DNA from: Lachnospiraceae bacterium
Lineage (GTDB): Bacteria; Bacillota; Clostridia; Lachnospirales; Lachnospiraceae
NCBI GenBank assembly: GCA_017622575.1
Contig: JAGAQU010000081.1
Coordinates: forward strand, 1 to 64,000
Direction of reading: 5' to 3'
DNA length: 64,000 nucleotides
In this document: piece by piece, positions 42,946-52,694 of the stretch
Layout: each line of letters opens with the position of its first letter
How positions within the stretch are numbered: the first letter of the stretch is position 1
Position numbers and translations under genes: made by a program
Notes under the pieces: generated by a model
What the model saw: only the letters and a program-made list of their open reading frames with translations
What the model was told of the DNA's origin: nothing
Databases searched by the model: none

Positions 42946-43927
42946 TACGTTAGTTCAGGTAGAACATTTACAGCAGTATTTCCCTGCAGGCGGTTACGGA
43001 AAGAAAAAGAAATATATTCAGGCGGTTGATGATGTTTCCTTTACCATTGAAAGAGGGGAAACATTGGGACTGGTTGGGGAGTCAGGCTGCGGAAAGACCA
43101 CTACCGGACGTACCCTTCTTCGGCTTTATGAGCCTACAGGCGGAAGGTTCGTCTATGATAATGAAGTGATTTTCGATGTGGCAAAGAAAACCTACGCTGA
43201 TATGCTTCCTTACCGCAAAAAAATGCAGATTGTATTTCAGGACCCTTATGCCAGCCTTGATCCCCGTATGACGGTTGGAGATATTGTAGGGGAAGCCATT
43301 GATGTGCACAAGCTGGCTGCAAATAAAAAGGAAAGATATGACATTATTATAGAGATGTTGTGCAGGGTAGGACTCAATTCCGAACATGCCAACAGATATC
43401 CTCATGAGTTTTCCGGCGGACAGCGTCAGCGTGTGGGAATTGCCAGAGCTCTGGCGGTGAATCCGGAATTTATTGTGTGTGATGAACCGATTTCTGCACT
43501 TGATGTTTCTATTCAGGCGCAGGTCATCAACATGTTTGAGGATCTGCAGGCGCAGATGGGACTTACCTATCTGTTTATCGCCCATGATCTTTCCGCCGTG
43601 AAGCATATTTCCAACAGAATCGGTGTGATGTATCTGGGAAGAATGGTGGAACTTGCTGACAGCTATGAACTGATCAGTCGTCCCTTACATCCTTATACCA
43701 AGAGTCTGATCTCTGCGATCCCGATCGCAGATCCGAAGGCGGCAAAGGAGAGCAAGCGTATCGTGCTTGAAGGTGATGTGCCAAGTCCTTTAAATCCCCC
43801 TTCGGGATGCCGTTTCCGCACCAGATGTCCTTATGCGAATGAAAGATGTGCCGCAGAGGTTCCCGCATGGCGGGAAGTGGAAAAAGGACATTTTGCAGCC
43901 TGTCATCATATTGACAAGTGCAATTAA
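42938..43927 (+). CDS. oppF: Oligopeptide ABC transporter ATPase OppF
   Basis: Second ATP-binding subunit. The 329-residue product has Walker [23 protein letters not shown], signature FSGGQRQRV, Walker [13 protein letters not shown], and the C-terminal Cys motif ([14 protein letters not shown]). GAAAGGAG precedes the ATG inside the end of oppD. oppA follows after 73 bp. Confidence 0.96.
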   Translation: MSDTLVQVEHLQQYFPAGGYGKKKKYIQAVDDVSFTIERGETLGLVGESGCGKTTTGRTLLRLYEPTGGRFVYDNEVIFDVAKKTYADMLPYRKKMQIVFQDPYASLDPRMTVGDIVGEAIDVHKLAANKKERYDIIIEMLCRVGLNSEHANRYPHEFSGGQRQRVGIARALAVNPEFIVCDEPISALDVSIQAQVINMFEDLQAQMGLTYLFIAHDLSAVKHISNRIGVMYLGRMVELADSYELISRPLHPYTKSLISAIPIADPKAAKESKRIVLEGDVPSPLNPPSGCRFRTRCPYANERCAAEVPAWREVEKGHFAACHHIDKCN

Positions 43928-44000
43928 ATGTGGTAAACCAATATGGGCGCAAAAGCGTCTGTATAGTTTATAAATTATTTTTATAAGAGGAGGAACTATT

Positions 44001-45701
44001 ATGAAGAAGAGAGTACTTGCACTCGTACTCACAGCTGCCATGATTCTGGGCTTAACAGCCTGCGGTGGCAGTGAAGGAACAGCTTCCACAGAAGATGGAA
44101 CTACTGCTGAAGCCACAACAGAAGAGAATGGCGATGCTGCAGAGAGTACTGAAGTGGCAGCTTCTACAGGAGAAAAGATCTTATCCGTACAGGTAGGACC
44201 TGATCCTGAAACTATCGATCCTGCACTTAACAGTGCAGTTGATGGCGGTAACATGTTGTTACATGCATTTGAATGCCTTCTGGCAGTAGACCAGGATGGC
44301 AAGCTGATTCCCGGACAGGCTGAGAGCTGGGAAACAAGTGAGGACGGTCTTACATGGACCTTCCATTTAAGAGACGGCTTAAAGTGGTCTGACGGATCTG
44401 ACCTGACAGCAAACGATTTCGTTTACAGCTGGAAGAGAGTATGCGATCCCATGGTTGCTGCTCCTTATGCTGAGACAGTTCTCAGCATGGTTGCAGGTTA
44501 TGAAGAAGCAATTGCAGGTGATCTGGATGCTCTTCAGGTTGCAGCAACTGATGATCAGACACTTGTTGTTACTTTAAATGCACCTTGTTCTTATTTCGGA
44601 AGCCTGGCAGCATTTGCAACCTTAAGCCCTGTTCAGCAGGCAACTGTTGAAGCAAACGGTGATGCATGGGCAACTGCAGCAGAGACTTATATTTCCAACG
44701 GACCTTTCTACGTTTCAGAATGGGTACCCGGATCCCACATTCTTATGAGCAAGAACCCCTATTACTGGAATGCTGATGCAATCAAGCTTGACGGTATCAA
44801 GTGGAATCTGATCGAGGATGCAAACGCAGCCTACAGTGCATACCAGACAGGGGAAGTCCTGATGATCAAGGATGTTCCTACAGAGGAAATCCCTTCCTTA
44901 ACAGGAAGCTCTGAATTCTATGTAGATCCCATCATCGGTACCTACTATCTGAGCTTAAATATTGACAGAGAGCCTTTCAACGATGCTAAGGTGCGTAAGG
45001 CACTGAGCCTTGCAATTGATCGTGAGTATGTTGCAGGTACTTTAATGCAGGGTACTTACACTGCAGCAAGCAACCTTATGGGACCCGGCTGGATTGATAC
45101 AGACGGAAGCCAGTTTATGGACAATGCAAACGGCGGTCAGCCTTACATTGATACCACAAACTTTGAAGCAAACTTAGAGGAAGCTAAGCAACTTCTTGCT
45201 GAGGCAGGCTATCCTGACGGAGAAGGCTTCCCTACCATCACTTATTCAACCAATGATGCAGGTTATCATAAGGTAGTCGCAGAATACTTACAGCAGGCAT
45301 GGGCTGAGCTTGGCATCGATCTTCAGGTTGATATCGTTGAGTGGGCAAGCTTCACTCCTATGAGACGTAACGGTGATTTTGATGCAGCACGTAACGGATG
45401 GGTAGGTGACTACAGCGACCCTTCCAATATGTTAGACCTGTTCTATTCAACCAACGGTAACAATGATGGTAAGTTCAACAATGCAGAATATGATGCAGCT
45501 ATGGATGTATCCAGAACAACTCTTGATGCAGCTGAGCGTTCCGAAGCTCTTCACAAAGCAGAGGATATTCTGATGGAAGAGGCAGGATGTATTCCTGTAG
45601 CTTACTACAATGACTTCTGGTTACAGAGTGAAAAGATCACAGGATCCTGGCATTCACCTTACGGTTACTGGTACTTCATGTACGCAGATATTGCAGAATA
45701 A
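44001..45701 (+). CDS. oppA: Oligopeptide-binding lipoprotein OppA
   Basis: OppA captures peptides outside the cell and delivers them to OppBC. The 566-residue product has a lipoprotein signal peptide with the lipobox LTAC (lipidated Cys21), a Thr/Glu/Ala-rich linker, and an SBP_bac_5 (family 5) binding domain (PETIDPALNSA; WTFHLRDGLKWSDG; NIDREPFNDAKVRKALSLAI). AGAGGAGG precedes the ATG. Placement last in the operon differs from oppA-first arrangements; a separate promoter in the 73-bp gap was not clearly seen. Confidence 0.96.
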   Translation: MKKRVLALVLTAAMILGLTACGGSEGTASTEDGTTAEATTEENGDAAESTEVAASTGEKILSVQVGPDPETIDPALNSAVDGGNMLLHAFECLLAVDQDGKLIPGQAESWETSEDGLTWTFHLRDGLKWSDGSDLTANDFVYSWKRVCDPMVAAPYAETVLSMVAGYEEAIAGDLDALQVAATDDQTLVVTLNAPCSYFGSLAAFATLSPVQQATVEANGDAWATAAETYISNGPFYVSEWVPGSHILMSKNPYYWNADAIKLDGIKWNLIEDANAAYSAYQTGEVLMIKDVPTEEIPSLTGSSEFYVDPIIGTYYLSLNIDREPFNDAKVRKALSLAIDREYVAGTLMQGTYTAASNLMGPGWIDTDGSQFMDNANGGQPYIDTTNFEANLEEAKQLLAEAGYPDGEGFPTITYSTNDAGYHKVVAEYLQQAWAELGIDLQVDIVEWASFTPMRRNGDFDAARNGWVGDYSDPSNMLDLFYSTNGNNDGKFNNAEYDAAMDVSRTTLDAAERSEALHKAEDILMEEAGCIPVAYYNDFWLQSEKITGSWHSPYGYWYFMYADIAE

Positions 45702-45746
45702 TGCGATAAAAACAAGCAAATAAAATTATTTTAAATTAATTAAAAA

Positions 45747-45782
45747 GCGGACTCAATCTTGTATTGAGTCCGTTTTATTTTT
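45747..45782 (+). terminator. Intrinsic terminator of the opp operon
   Basis: CGGACTCAAT (45748-45757) pairs with ATTGAGTCCG (45763-45772), perfect 10 bp with 5-nt loop, followed by TTTTATTTTT. Confidence 0.9.
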
Positions 45783-45824
45783 GTGATAAACTATAAACAT
45801 ATCATGTTAAAGGAGTAGATTTTC

Positions 45825-46754
45825 ATGGATGAAACAGCCGCCCACAGAAAACGGATCAGGCGTCTGAAGAAAATGATACTGGGTACGGTGACCATGGCAA
45901 TTCTGATTCCAATCGTAATTTGCATCATTCTGGGAGTACGTGTGGCGGTACTGTCCGATAAGACGAAAGAACTGACGGCACAGCTTGAGGAAGAAAGGAA
46001 TAAGCCGGAAGAAGTAACAGGTGTTTTTTCTACAGCATATATAGAGGAATCAAAAAGAGAAGAGGAAATAGAAATCCTTACGAAAGAGAAACCGGCAGAA
46101 AAAACAGAGTATGTCAAAAAGATTTATCTCACTTTTGATGACGGACCAAGCAGCAGTACCAATGAAATCCTTGATATCTTAAAGGCTTATGATGTAAAAG
46201 CAACTTTCTTTGTTGTGGGAAAGACAGATGAAGCATCGAAAGAAGCCTATCGCAGGATCGTTGCGGAAGGTCATACTTTGGGAATGCACTCTTACAGTCA
46301 TAAATATAATGAAATTTATCAGTCGGAAGAAAGCTTTAAAGAGGACCTTTCAAAACTTCAGGAATATCTGTATGAGGTTACGGGAGTATGGCCAAGATAT
46401 TACCGTTTTCCGGGTGGAAGCTCCAATACTGTGAGCAGGACAGATATGCAGGCTCTGATCGCATGGCTGAATGAAAATGACATTACCTATTATGATTGGA
46501 ATGTGGCATCCGGCGATGCGGTGAACGGTCAACTTTCCAAAGAAACCATCGTAAACAACTGCCTGGCGGGAATCGGCAAGCAGGCGGAATGCATGATTCT
46601 GCTGCATGACGCATCGGATAAAGGGTCTACGGTAGAGGCGCTGCCCGAAATTATTTCACAGATCAGAATAGCAGGAGATGTCTGCTTTTTGCCCATTACG
46701 GATGAGACAGTTCCGATACAGCATGTAAAAGAAAAAACAACTCAGGATAATTAA
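45825..46754 (+). CDS. Membrane-anchored polysaccharide deacetylase (NodB domain)
   Basis: Likely removes acetyl groups from cell-wall or capsule sugars outside the cell. The 309-residue product has an N-terminal membrane helix (about 17-38), a coiled stretch, and a NodB homology domain with TFDDGPS (metal-binding Asp), HSYSH (metal-binding His pair), RYYRFPGGSSN, YYDWNVASGD and ILLHDAS, so the catalytic set is intact. AAAGGAG precedes the ATG. The substrate, peptidoglycan or other, cannot be told from sequence. It is followed by a bactofilin. Confidence 0.9.
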   Translation: MDETAAHRKRIRRLKKMILGTVTMAILIPIVICIILGVRVAVLSDKTKELTAQLEEERNKPEEVTGVFSTAYIEESKREEEIEILTKEKPAEKTEYVKKIYLTFDDGPSSSTNEILDILKAYDVKATFFVVGKTDEASKEAYRRIVAEGHTLGMHSYSHKYNEIYQSEESFKEDLSKLQEYLYEVTGVWPRYYRFPGGSSNTVSRTDMQALIAWLNENDITYYDWNVASGDAVNGQLSKETIVNNCLAGIGKQAECMILLHDASDKGSTVEALPEIISQIRIAGDVCFLPITDETVPIQHVKEKTTQDN

Positions 46755-46772
46755 AAGGGTGAATATACCTTG

Positions 46773-46790
46773 TTGAATCTATAGATTCAA
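46773..46790. repeat. Perfect 18-bp palindrome upstream of the bactofilin gene
   Basis: TTGAATCTATAGATTCAA is a perfect palindrome in the 75-bp gap between the deacetylase and the bactofilin gene. It may be an operator for a dimeric regulator or a small RNA hairpin; no T-tract follows on either side. Confidence 0.5.
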
Positions 46791-46829
46791 TAAGCGATAA
46801 GAATAAAGATACGAATGGAGGACTTTAGA

Positions 46830-47564
46830 ATGGGATTCTTCTCAGATTTAAAGGATGATTTATCACAGGCAGTCAATGAACTGCTGCCGGAAGAGGAGAT
46901 TGCAAAAGAAAGCGATGTCAAGGAGGAGAAAGTGACAGCTCCGGAGGAAACAAGTGAAACGGTAAATGGTTTTGATACGGATCTTGGAGCTATGCTCGAC
47001 AAGGTGGAAGAAATGGAAGTGCCCGAGGAACAACCCATTTATGTGGCACCTGCAGCTGCTGAGGCAGTCGTGGAAACCGTGCCTGTCAGTGCGAAGAATG
47101 TTGCCAATGAAGTCTCTGTGTTAACAGACAGTATGATCATCAACGGTAATATTGCAACAGAAGGAGCTCTTGATGTGAGAGGCAGTATCGTCGGAAATGT
47201 GGAAGCCCTGGGCAAATTGAACATTACCGGTGTGATTCAGGGAAATTCCCAGGCTGCTGAAATTTATGCCGAGGGAGCCAAGATTACCGGTGAACTTCGA
47301 AGCGGCGGCAGCGTTAAAATTGGACAGAGTACCGTGATCATCGGAAATATTTATGCAAACAGTGCCGTGATTGCAGGGGCTGTGAAAGGTGATATTGATG
47401 TGAAGGGACCTGTTATTTTAGATTCTTCCGCTATAGTAATGGGCGATATCAAATCTAAATCCGTGCAGATCAATAATGGCGCCGTTATTGAAGGTATGTG
47501 TTCGCAGTGCTATGCGGAGGTAAATCCAACTTCTTTCTTCGAAGAATTGAAAAAGATGAAATAG
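46830..47564 (+). CDS. Bactofilin family cytoskeletal protein
   Basis: Bactofilins form stable filaments near membranes and can recruit cell-wall enzymes. The 244-residue product has an N-terminal extension (about 1-95, acidic, starting MGFFSDLKDDLSQAVNELLP) and a bactofilin beta-helix (about 97-230; SMIINGNIATEGALDVRGSI, KLNITGVIQGN, GDIDVKGPVIL). ATG 46830 follows GGAGG; an in-frame ATG at 46815 overlaps that site. Its neighbour is a wall-directed deacetylase, which suggests joint action. Confidence 0.88.
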   Translation: MGFFSDLKDDLSQAVNELLPEEEIAKESDVKEEKVTAPEETSETVNGFDTDLGAMLDKVEEMEVPEEQPIYVAPAAAEAVVETVPVSAKNVANEVSVLTDSMIINGNIATEGALDVRGSIVGNVEALGKLNITGVIQGNSQAAEIYAEGAKITGELRSGGSVKIGQSTVIIGNIYANSAVIAGAVKGDIDVKGPVILDSSAIVMGDIKSKSVQINNGAVIEGMCSQCYAEVNPTSFFEELKKMK

Positions 47565-47577
47565 GAAGGTTGCGGAT

Positions 47578-48273
47578 ATGAAAAGAATATTACTGAAATT
47601 AAGTGGAGAAGCCCTTGCCGGTGACAAGAAGATGGGATTCGATGAGGAAACTGTAAAAGGTGTTGCACTTCAGGTAAAGGAGCTTGTCGACAGCGGAATA
47701 CAGGTTGGAATTGTAACCGGAGGCGGCAATTTTTGGAGAGGTCGTTCCAGTGAGAATATAGACAGAACCAAGGCCGACCAGATAGGAATGCTGGCAACTG
47801 TCATGAACTGTATTTACGTTTCTGAAATATTCAGAAGTGTGGGAATGAAAACATCTGTGCTGACACCTTTCGAGTGTGGGGCTTTTACCAAACTTTTTTC
47901 AAAAGACCGTGCAAACAAGTATTTCGAGAAGGGAATGGTAGTATTTTTTGCAGGTGGTACCGGCCATCCCTATTTTTCCACAGATACGGGTGTGGTTCTT
48001 CGTGCCATTGAAGTGGAGGCGGAAGTGATTCTTCTTGCCAAGTCCATTGACGGGGTATATGACTCAGATCCCAAGATAAATCCTGCAGCCAGGAAATATG
48101 ATGAGATTTCCATTGACGAGGTGATTGCTAATAACCTTCAGGTAGTAGACATGACAGCTTCCATATTAGCAAGAGACAACAAAATGCCCATGTGGGTATT
48201 TGGGTTAAATGAAGAGAACAGCATAGTAAATACGGTAAACGGCAAATTTAGCGGAACCAAAGTAACAGTTTAG
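47578..48273 (+). CDS. pyrH: UMP kinase
   Basis: PyrH phosphorylates UMP to UDP in pyrimidine synthesis. The 231-residue product is of the amino acid kinase fold: LKLSGEALAG, VTGGGNFWRGR, STDTGVVLRAIE and IDGVYDSDPKINP. AGGAAGGT precedes the ATG. frr follows directly, the standard pair. Confidence 0.97.
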   Translation: MKRILLKLSGEALAGDKKMGFDEETVKGVALQVKELVDSGIQVGIVTGGGNFWRGRSSENIDRTKADQIGMLATVMNCIYVSEIFRSVGMKTSVLTPFECGAFTKLFSKDRANKYFEKGMVVFFAGGTGHPYFSTDTGVVLRAIEVEAEVILLAKSIDGVYDSDPKINPAARKYDEISIDEVIANNLQVVDMTASILARDNKMPMWVFGLNEENSIVNTVNGKFSGTKVTV

Positions 48274-48290
48274 GAAGGATGGATATTAAC

Positions 48291-48839
48291 ATGAATGAAA
48301 AATTAAAAGTATATGATGAGAAGATGCAGAAAACTTATGAACATCTGGAAGCAGATTATCAGGGGATCAGAGCAGGCCGTGCCAACCCTCATGTTCTGGA
48401 TAAGCTGAGAGTGGATTATTACGGAACGCCTACTCCCATTCAGCAGGTAGGAAATATTACAATTCCGGAAGCCAGAATGATTCAGATTGCACCATGGGAA
48501 AAATCATTGATCAAGGATATCGAAAAGGCGATTCTTGCTTCTGATATCGGAATTACCCCTTCCAACGACGGCTCCGTGATCCGACTTGTATTCCCTGAAC
48601 TTACTGAAGAGCGCAGAAAGGATCTGGTAAAGGAAGTCAAGAAAAAGGCTGAGGAATGTAAGGTTGCTGTCAGAAACATCAGAAGAGACGGCAATGATGC
48701 GTTTAAAAAGATTGCTAAGGAGATTTCGGAGGATGAAGTAAAGCAGCTCGAGGATGAACTGCAGAAAATGACAGATAAGTATATCAAAGATGTTGATAAA
48801 CTTATGGAAGAAAAGTCCAAAGAGATTCTGACCGTTTAA
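48291..48839 (+). CDS. frr: Ribosome recycling factor
   Basis: RRF splits post-termination ribosomes with EF-G. The 182-residue product shows YQGIRAGRANPHVLD, YYGTPTPIQQVGNI and ISEDEVKQLEDELQKMTDKY. ATG 48291 gives the typical MNEKLKVYDEKM start; an ATG at 48279 overlaps the AGGAAGG site. It follows pyrH and precedes uppS. Confidence 0.97.
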   Translation: MNEKLKVYDEKMQKTYEHLEADYQGIRAGRANPHVLDKLRVDYYGTPTPIQQVGNITIPEARMIQIAPWEKSLIKDIEKAILASDIGITPSNDGSVIRLVFPELTEERRKDLVKEVKKKAEECKVAVRNIRRDGNDAFKKIAKEISEDEVKQLEDELQKMTDKYIKDVDKLMEEKSKEILTV

Positions 48840-48860
48840 AAATAAATGAAAAGAGAGGGA

Positions 48861-48890
48861 GGGCAGGCGTTTATTCTGCCCTTTTATCTT
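48861..48890 (+). terminator. Possible weak terminator between frr and uppS
   Basis: GGGCAG (48861-48866) pairs with CTGCCC (48876-48881), followed by TTTTATCTT. The stem is short, so read-through into uppS is likely. Confidence 0.45.
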
Positions 48891-48901
48891 GGGGAGGAAA
48901 A

Positions 48902-49627
48902 ATGGCAAATTTGAGTGAACTGAAAATGCCGAATCATGTGGCAATCATACTTGACGGCAACGGAAGATGGGCAAAAAGTAAAGGGATGCCGAGAAATTAC
49001 GGGCATGTGCAGGGAGCCAAGACCGTGGAGGTGATCTGCGAGGAGGCTTATAAGATGGGAATCCAATATCTGACGGTCTATGCCTTCAGCACGGAAAACT
49101 GGAACAGACCCAAGGATGAAGTGGATGCCCTTATGAAGCTCCTTCGAAATTATATGAAAACCTGTCTGACTACCGCCAAAAAGAACCGGATGTGCGTCCG
49201 TGTTCTCGGAGATAAAACAGGTCTTGATGCGGACATCAGACAGAGGATAGCAGAGCTTGAAGAGTCCACAAAGAACAATGACGGACTTCACTTTCAGATT
49301 GCATTAAATTACGGCGGCAGAGATGAAATCGTGCGTGCCGTAAAAGAGATTGCAGGTAAGGTAAAGGAAGGGGAACTTGATCCTTCGGACATCACAGAGC
49401 AGTATCTGTCGGATATGCTGGACACAAAAGGACTTCCTGAGCCGGATCTTTTGATCCGAACCTGCAATGAACAGAGAATTTCCAATTTCCTTTTGTGGCA
49501 GCTTGCGTACACGGAATTCTATTTTACCCCTGTGGCATGGCCGGATTTCTCAAAGGAAGAATTGATAAAAGCTGTGGAAGCATATAATCATAGAGACAGA
49601 AGATACGGCCGTATTGAGGAGGAATAA
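48902..49627 (+). CDS. uppS: Undecaprenyl diphosphate synthase
   Basis: UppS builds the C55 lipid carrier for wall synthesis. The 241-residue product has the cis-prenyltransferase signature (MPNHVAIILDGNGRWAKSKG), TVYAFSTENW, YGGRDEI and the C-terminal DLLIRTCNEQRISNFLLWQL, the last with N-E-Q-R in place of the more usual G-E-x-R. GGGGAGGA precedes the ATG. cdsA follows after 3 bp. Confidence 0.97.
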   Translation: MANLSELKMPNHVAIILDGNGRWAKSKGMPRNYGHVQGAKTVEVICEEAYKMGIQYLTVYAFSTENWNRPKDEVDALMKLLRNYMKTCLTTAKKNRMCVRVLGDKTGLDADIRQRIAELEESTKNNDGLHFQIALNYGGRDEIVRAVKEIAGKVKEGELDPSDITEQYLSDMLDTKGLPEPDLLIRTCNEQRISNFLLWQLAYTEFYFTPVAWPDFSKEELIKAVEAYNHRDRRYGRIEEE

Positions 49628-49630
49628 ACA

Positions 49631-50452
49631 ATGTTTAAAAAACGTCTGATAAGCAGTATCGTGCTTGTGATCGTTGCGCTTGTCACTATTTTGCAGGGTG
49701 GATATTTACTGGCAGCAGTTCTTCTATTCCTTTCCCTTACTGCATATCGGGAACTGATGAAGGCATGTAAGCTTTCTTCCGAAGGGAAAACGGATGCACT
49801 TGAGATAACAGGTTATGTGGGGATAGTGATATATTATCTGCTGATGGTCTTTTCCGCAGAGAAGCTTTATCTGTTCCTTGCCGTGATCATGATACTGGCA
49901 GTTTTTATGTTTCTTTATGTGATGACTTTCCCGAAGTACAGGGCAGAGCAGATCATGTGTGCCTTTTTCAATGTGGTATATGCTCCGGTGATGCTGTCCT
50001 GTATTTATCTGGTAAGAAGTCTTCCTTATGGAATTTATTCTGTCTGGATGATCTTTATCAGCTCCTGGATCTGCGATACCTGTGCCTATATTGTAGGAAT
50101 GCTGATCGGCAAACATAAGATGGTACCGAAGCTCAGTCCTAAAAAATCCATTGAAGGCGCTGTGGGAGGTGTCGTGGGAGCTGCGATTGTAGGTGCACTT
50201 TACGGATATTTTATCGTGGAGTCTGTGATCACGGAACAGAATGTGACATGGGCATTCGTACTGATCAGCGCAGTGGGTGCAGTCATCTCCCAGATCGGGG
50301 ATCTGGCGGCCTCGGCAATCAAGAGAAATCATGATATTAAGGATTATGGGACACTGATTCCCGGACATGGCGGGGTGATGGACCGTTTTGACAGTGTGAT
50401 TTTTACGGCACCCATGATTTATCTGCTTGTTCTTGTATTAATTCACGGATAA
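49631..50452 (+). CDS. cdsA: Phosphatidate cytidylyltransferase
   Basis: CdsA makes CDP-diacylglycerol for phospholipid synthesis. The 273-residue product has multiple membrane helices and the family signature in the C-terminal half (KLSPKKSIEGAVGGVVGA; IGDLAASAIKRNHDIKDYG; PGHGGVMDRFDS). GAGGAGG-like sequence lies upstream. dxr follows after 15 bp. Confidence 0.96.
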   Translation: MFKKRLISSIVLVIVALVTILQGGYLLAAVLLFLSLTAYRELMKACKLSSEGKTDALEITGYVGIVIYYLLMVFSAEKLYLFLAVIMILAVFMFLYVMTFPKYRAEQIMCAFFNVVYAPVMLSCIYLVRSLPYGIYSVWMIFISSWICDTCAYIVGMLIGKHKMVPKLSPKKSIEGAVGGVVGAAIVGALYGYFIVESVITEQNVTWAFVLISAVGAVISQIGDLAASAIKRNHDIKDYGTLIPGHGGVMDRFDSVIFTAPMIYLLVLVLIHG

Positions 50453-50467
50453 AGAGGAAGGATAACT

Positions 50468-51622
50468 ATGTTAGAGAGAAAAATAGGGATATTGGGATCT
50501 ACAGGATCTATCGGTACCCAGACACTTGAAATTGTCCGCAGCAATCCTGATTTTAAAGTAATTGCACTTGCAGCAGGCAGCAATGTGGACCTGATGGAAA
50601 AGCAGGCAAGGGAATTTCAGCCGGAGCTTTGTGTGATGTGGACAGAGGAAGCGGCAAAGGAACTTCGCCTTCGTCTCAGTGATACATCTGTCACAGTGCT
50701 TGCAGGCATGGACGGACTTCTCACTCTTGCCGTGATGCCGGAAATACAGATTCTGGTCACCGCAATTGTGGGTATGATAGGTTTGCGCCCCACAATTGCA
50801 GCCATTAAGGCAGGAAAAATCATTGCACTTGCCAACAAGGAGACGCTGGTGACGGCGGGGCATATCATTATACCATTGGCAGCGAAGATGCAGGTGCCGA
50901 TTCTGCCGGTGGACAGTGAACACAGTGCCATTTTTCAGTCCATGTGTGGGCAAAGCAGAAAAAAGGTAAGCAAGATCCTGCTGACCGCATCGGGTGGACC
51001 CTTCCGCGGCAAAAAGAGACAGGAACTTCTTGATATTACCGTGGAGGATGCCTTAAAGCATCCCAACTGGTCTATGGGAAGAAAGATTACTATCGATTCG
51101 GCGACGCTGGTAAACAAGGGGCTGGAGGTCATTGAAGCAAAGTGGCTTTTCGGGGTAGAACCGGAAAACATTCAGGTGGTGGTGCATCCCCAGAGTGTCA
51201 TTCATTCCATGGTGGAATATGTGGACGGCGCTGTGATCGCACAGCTTGGCGTGCCGGATATGAAGCTTCCTATCCAGTATGCCTTAACCTATCCTTACAG
51301 AAGGCCTATGGAGGGCAAAAAGCTTGATTTCTATGAGCTCTCTTCCATGACCTTTGAAAAACCTGACACAGACACTTTTAAGGGACTTCCTATGGCATAT
51401 GATGCAATCGCAGCGGGCGGCAGTATGCCTACCGTGTACAATGCAGCCAACGAGAAGGCGGTCAGCCTTTTCTTAAACAGAGAGATAAAGTTTCTTGAGA
51501 TCTATGATCTGATCCAGGGGGCTATGGAGAATCATAAGGTGAAGGAAAACCCTACGGTGGAAGAAATCCTCGAAGCGGAAGCGGAAGCCTACGAATATAT
51601 TGACAGTCACAGGAGGGCATAA
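50468..51622 (+). CDS. dxr: 1-deoxy-D-xylulose 5-phosphate reductoisomerase
   Basis: Dxr catalyses the first committed step of the MEP isoprenoid pathway. The 384-residue product has the NADPH-binding GILGSTGSIGTQTLEIV, ALANKETLVTAG, PVDSEHSAIFQ, LTASGGPFRG and MGRKITIDSATLVNKGLEV. GAGGAAGG precedes the ATG. rseP starts 1 bp after its stop codon. Confidence 0.97.
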   Translation: MLERKIGILGSTGSIGTQTLEIVRSNPDFKVIALAAGSNVDLMEKQAREFQPELCVMWTEEAAKELRLRLSDTSVTVLAGMDGLLTLAVMPEIQILVTAIVGMIGLRPTIAAIKAGKIIALANKETLVTAGHIIIPLAAKMQVPILPVDSEHSAIFQSMCGQSRKKVSKILLTASGGPFRGKKRQELLDITVEDALKHPNWSMGRKITIDSATLVNKGLEVIEAKWLFGVEPENIQVVVHPQSVIHSMVEYVDGAVIAQLGVPDMKLPIQYALTYPYRRPMEGKKLDFYELSSMTFEKPDTDTFKGLPMAYDAIAAGGSMPTVYNAANEKAVSLFLNREIKFLEIYDLIQGAMENHKVKENPTVEEILEAEAEAYEYIDSHRRA

Positions 51623-51623
51623 A

Positions 51624-52679
51624 TTGGCAGTATCCATTCTTTTATTTATTATCATATTTTGTGTGGTGGTAGTCTCCCATGAGTTCGGACATTTTATTGT
51701 TGCCAAGAAGAACGGGATTCATGTGCTCGAATTCTTTATCGGTATGGGTCCCACTTTGCTTTCTTTTACGAAAGGAGGCACCAAATATTCCTTAAAGCTT
51801 CTGCCCATCGGCGGTGCCTGCGTTTTAGAGGGAGAGGACGGTCTGCAGACGGAAAAAGGAGAACTGACTGAGGGAGCATTTCCCAACGCTTCCGTATGGG
51901 CGAGAATTGCCACCGTTTTTGCAGGACCTCTGTTTAACTTTATCACGGCCTATCTGATGGCTTTGATTCTGGTTTGGGAATGCGGAATCTATACGCCTTC
52001 CATATCCGGGGTTACCGAAGGCGGTGCGGCAGAGGAAGTGGGAATACAGGAAGGGGATATTATCACAAAGATTGACGGACACAAGGTTCATATGTGGGAT
52101 GATATCCGTCTTGCAGCCCTGACAAGCCGGGGTGAGGAGATGAAAATCGAATATGAAAGGCAGGGAGAGAAACATACGGTTACCTTGAATCCTGTTTATG
52201 ATGCGGATGCCGATACTTATTATATCGGGGTGCAGGGAGGAAGAGATCTGCTGGTATGCAGTGTGCCCCAGACCTTCCAGTACGGGTTCTACGTCATGGA
52301 ATATTCTGTGAAGGCCACAGTAAAGAGTCTTTCCATGCTGGTTCAGGGACAGCTTTCCAAGGATGACGTGTCGGGACCTGTGGGGATGGTAAAGTATGTG
52401 GACGATACCTACGATGCGGTGAAGGATTACGGAATGATCAATGTGGTGCTGAATATGATCAATATTGCGCTGACACTTTCCATAAGTCTGGGTATCATGA
52501 ATCTGCTGCCGCTTCCTGCACTTGACGGCGGGCGTTTGGTATTTTTGCTGATAGAGGCTGTGAGAGGAAAACCGATTCCGCCTGAGAAAGAAGGAATGGT
52601 GCATTTAGGCGGCATGATGGCATTTATGGTTTTGATGGTTCTTGTTTTTGTAAATGATATAACAAAATTTTTTAGATAA
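51624..52679 (+). CDS. rseP: RIP metalloprotease RseP (site-2 protease)
   Basis: RseP cleaves membrane-embedded regulators and signal peptide remnants. The 351-residue product (start inferred as TTG 51624, 6 nt after AGGAGGG) has the zinc motif HEFGH in the first helix, a PDZ domain (about 125-200; GAAEEVGIQEGDIITKIDGH), and the second active-site motif NLLPLPALDGGRL. Its start lies 1 bp after dxr. The following gene is a PP2C phosphatase after a strong terminator. Confidence 0.95.
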   Translation: MAVSILLFIIIFCVVVVSHEFGHFIVAKKNGIHVLEFFIGMGPTLLSFTKGGTKYSLKLLPIGGACVLEGEDGLQTEKGELTEGAFPNASVWARIATVFAGPLFNFITAYLMALILVWECGIYTPSISGVTEGGAAEEVGIQEGDIITKIDGHKVHMWDDIRLAALTSRGEEMKIEYERQGEKHTVTLNPVYDADADTYYIGVQGGRDLLVCSVPQTFQYGFYVMEYSVKATVKSLSMLVQGQLSKDDVSGPVGMVKYVDDTYDAVKDYGMINVVLNMINIALTLSISLGIMNLLPLPALDGGRLVFLLIEAVRGKPIPPEKEGMVHLGGMMAFMVLMVLVFVNDITKFFR

Positions 52680-52694
52680 TTAATCGATATTCAG

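Noticed and set aside
43928-44000. Separate promoter for oppA
   Set aside because: TTGACA at 43911 lacks a good -10 at the right distance, and TATAGT at 43962 lacks a -35.
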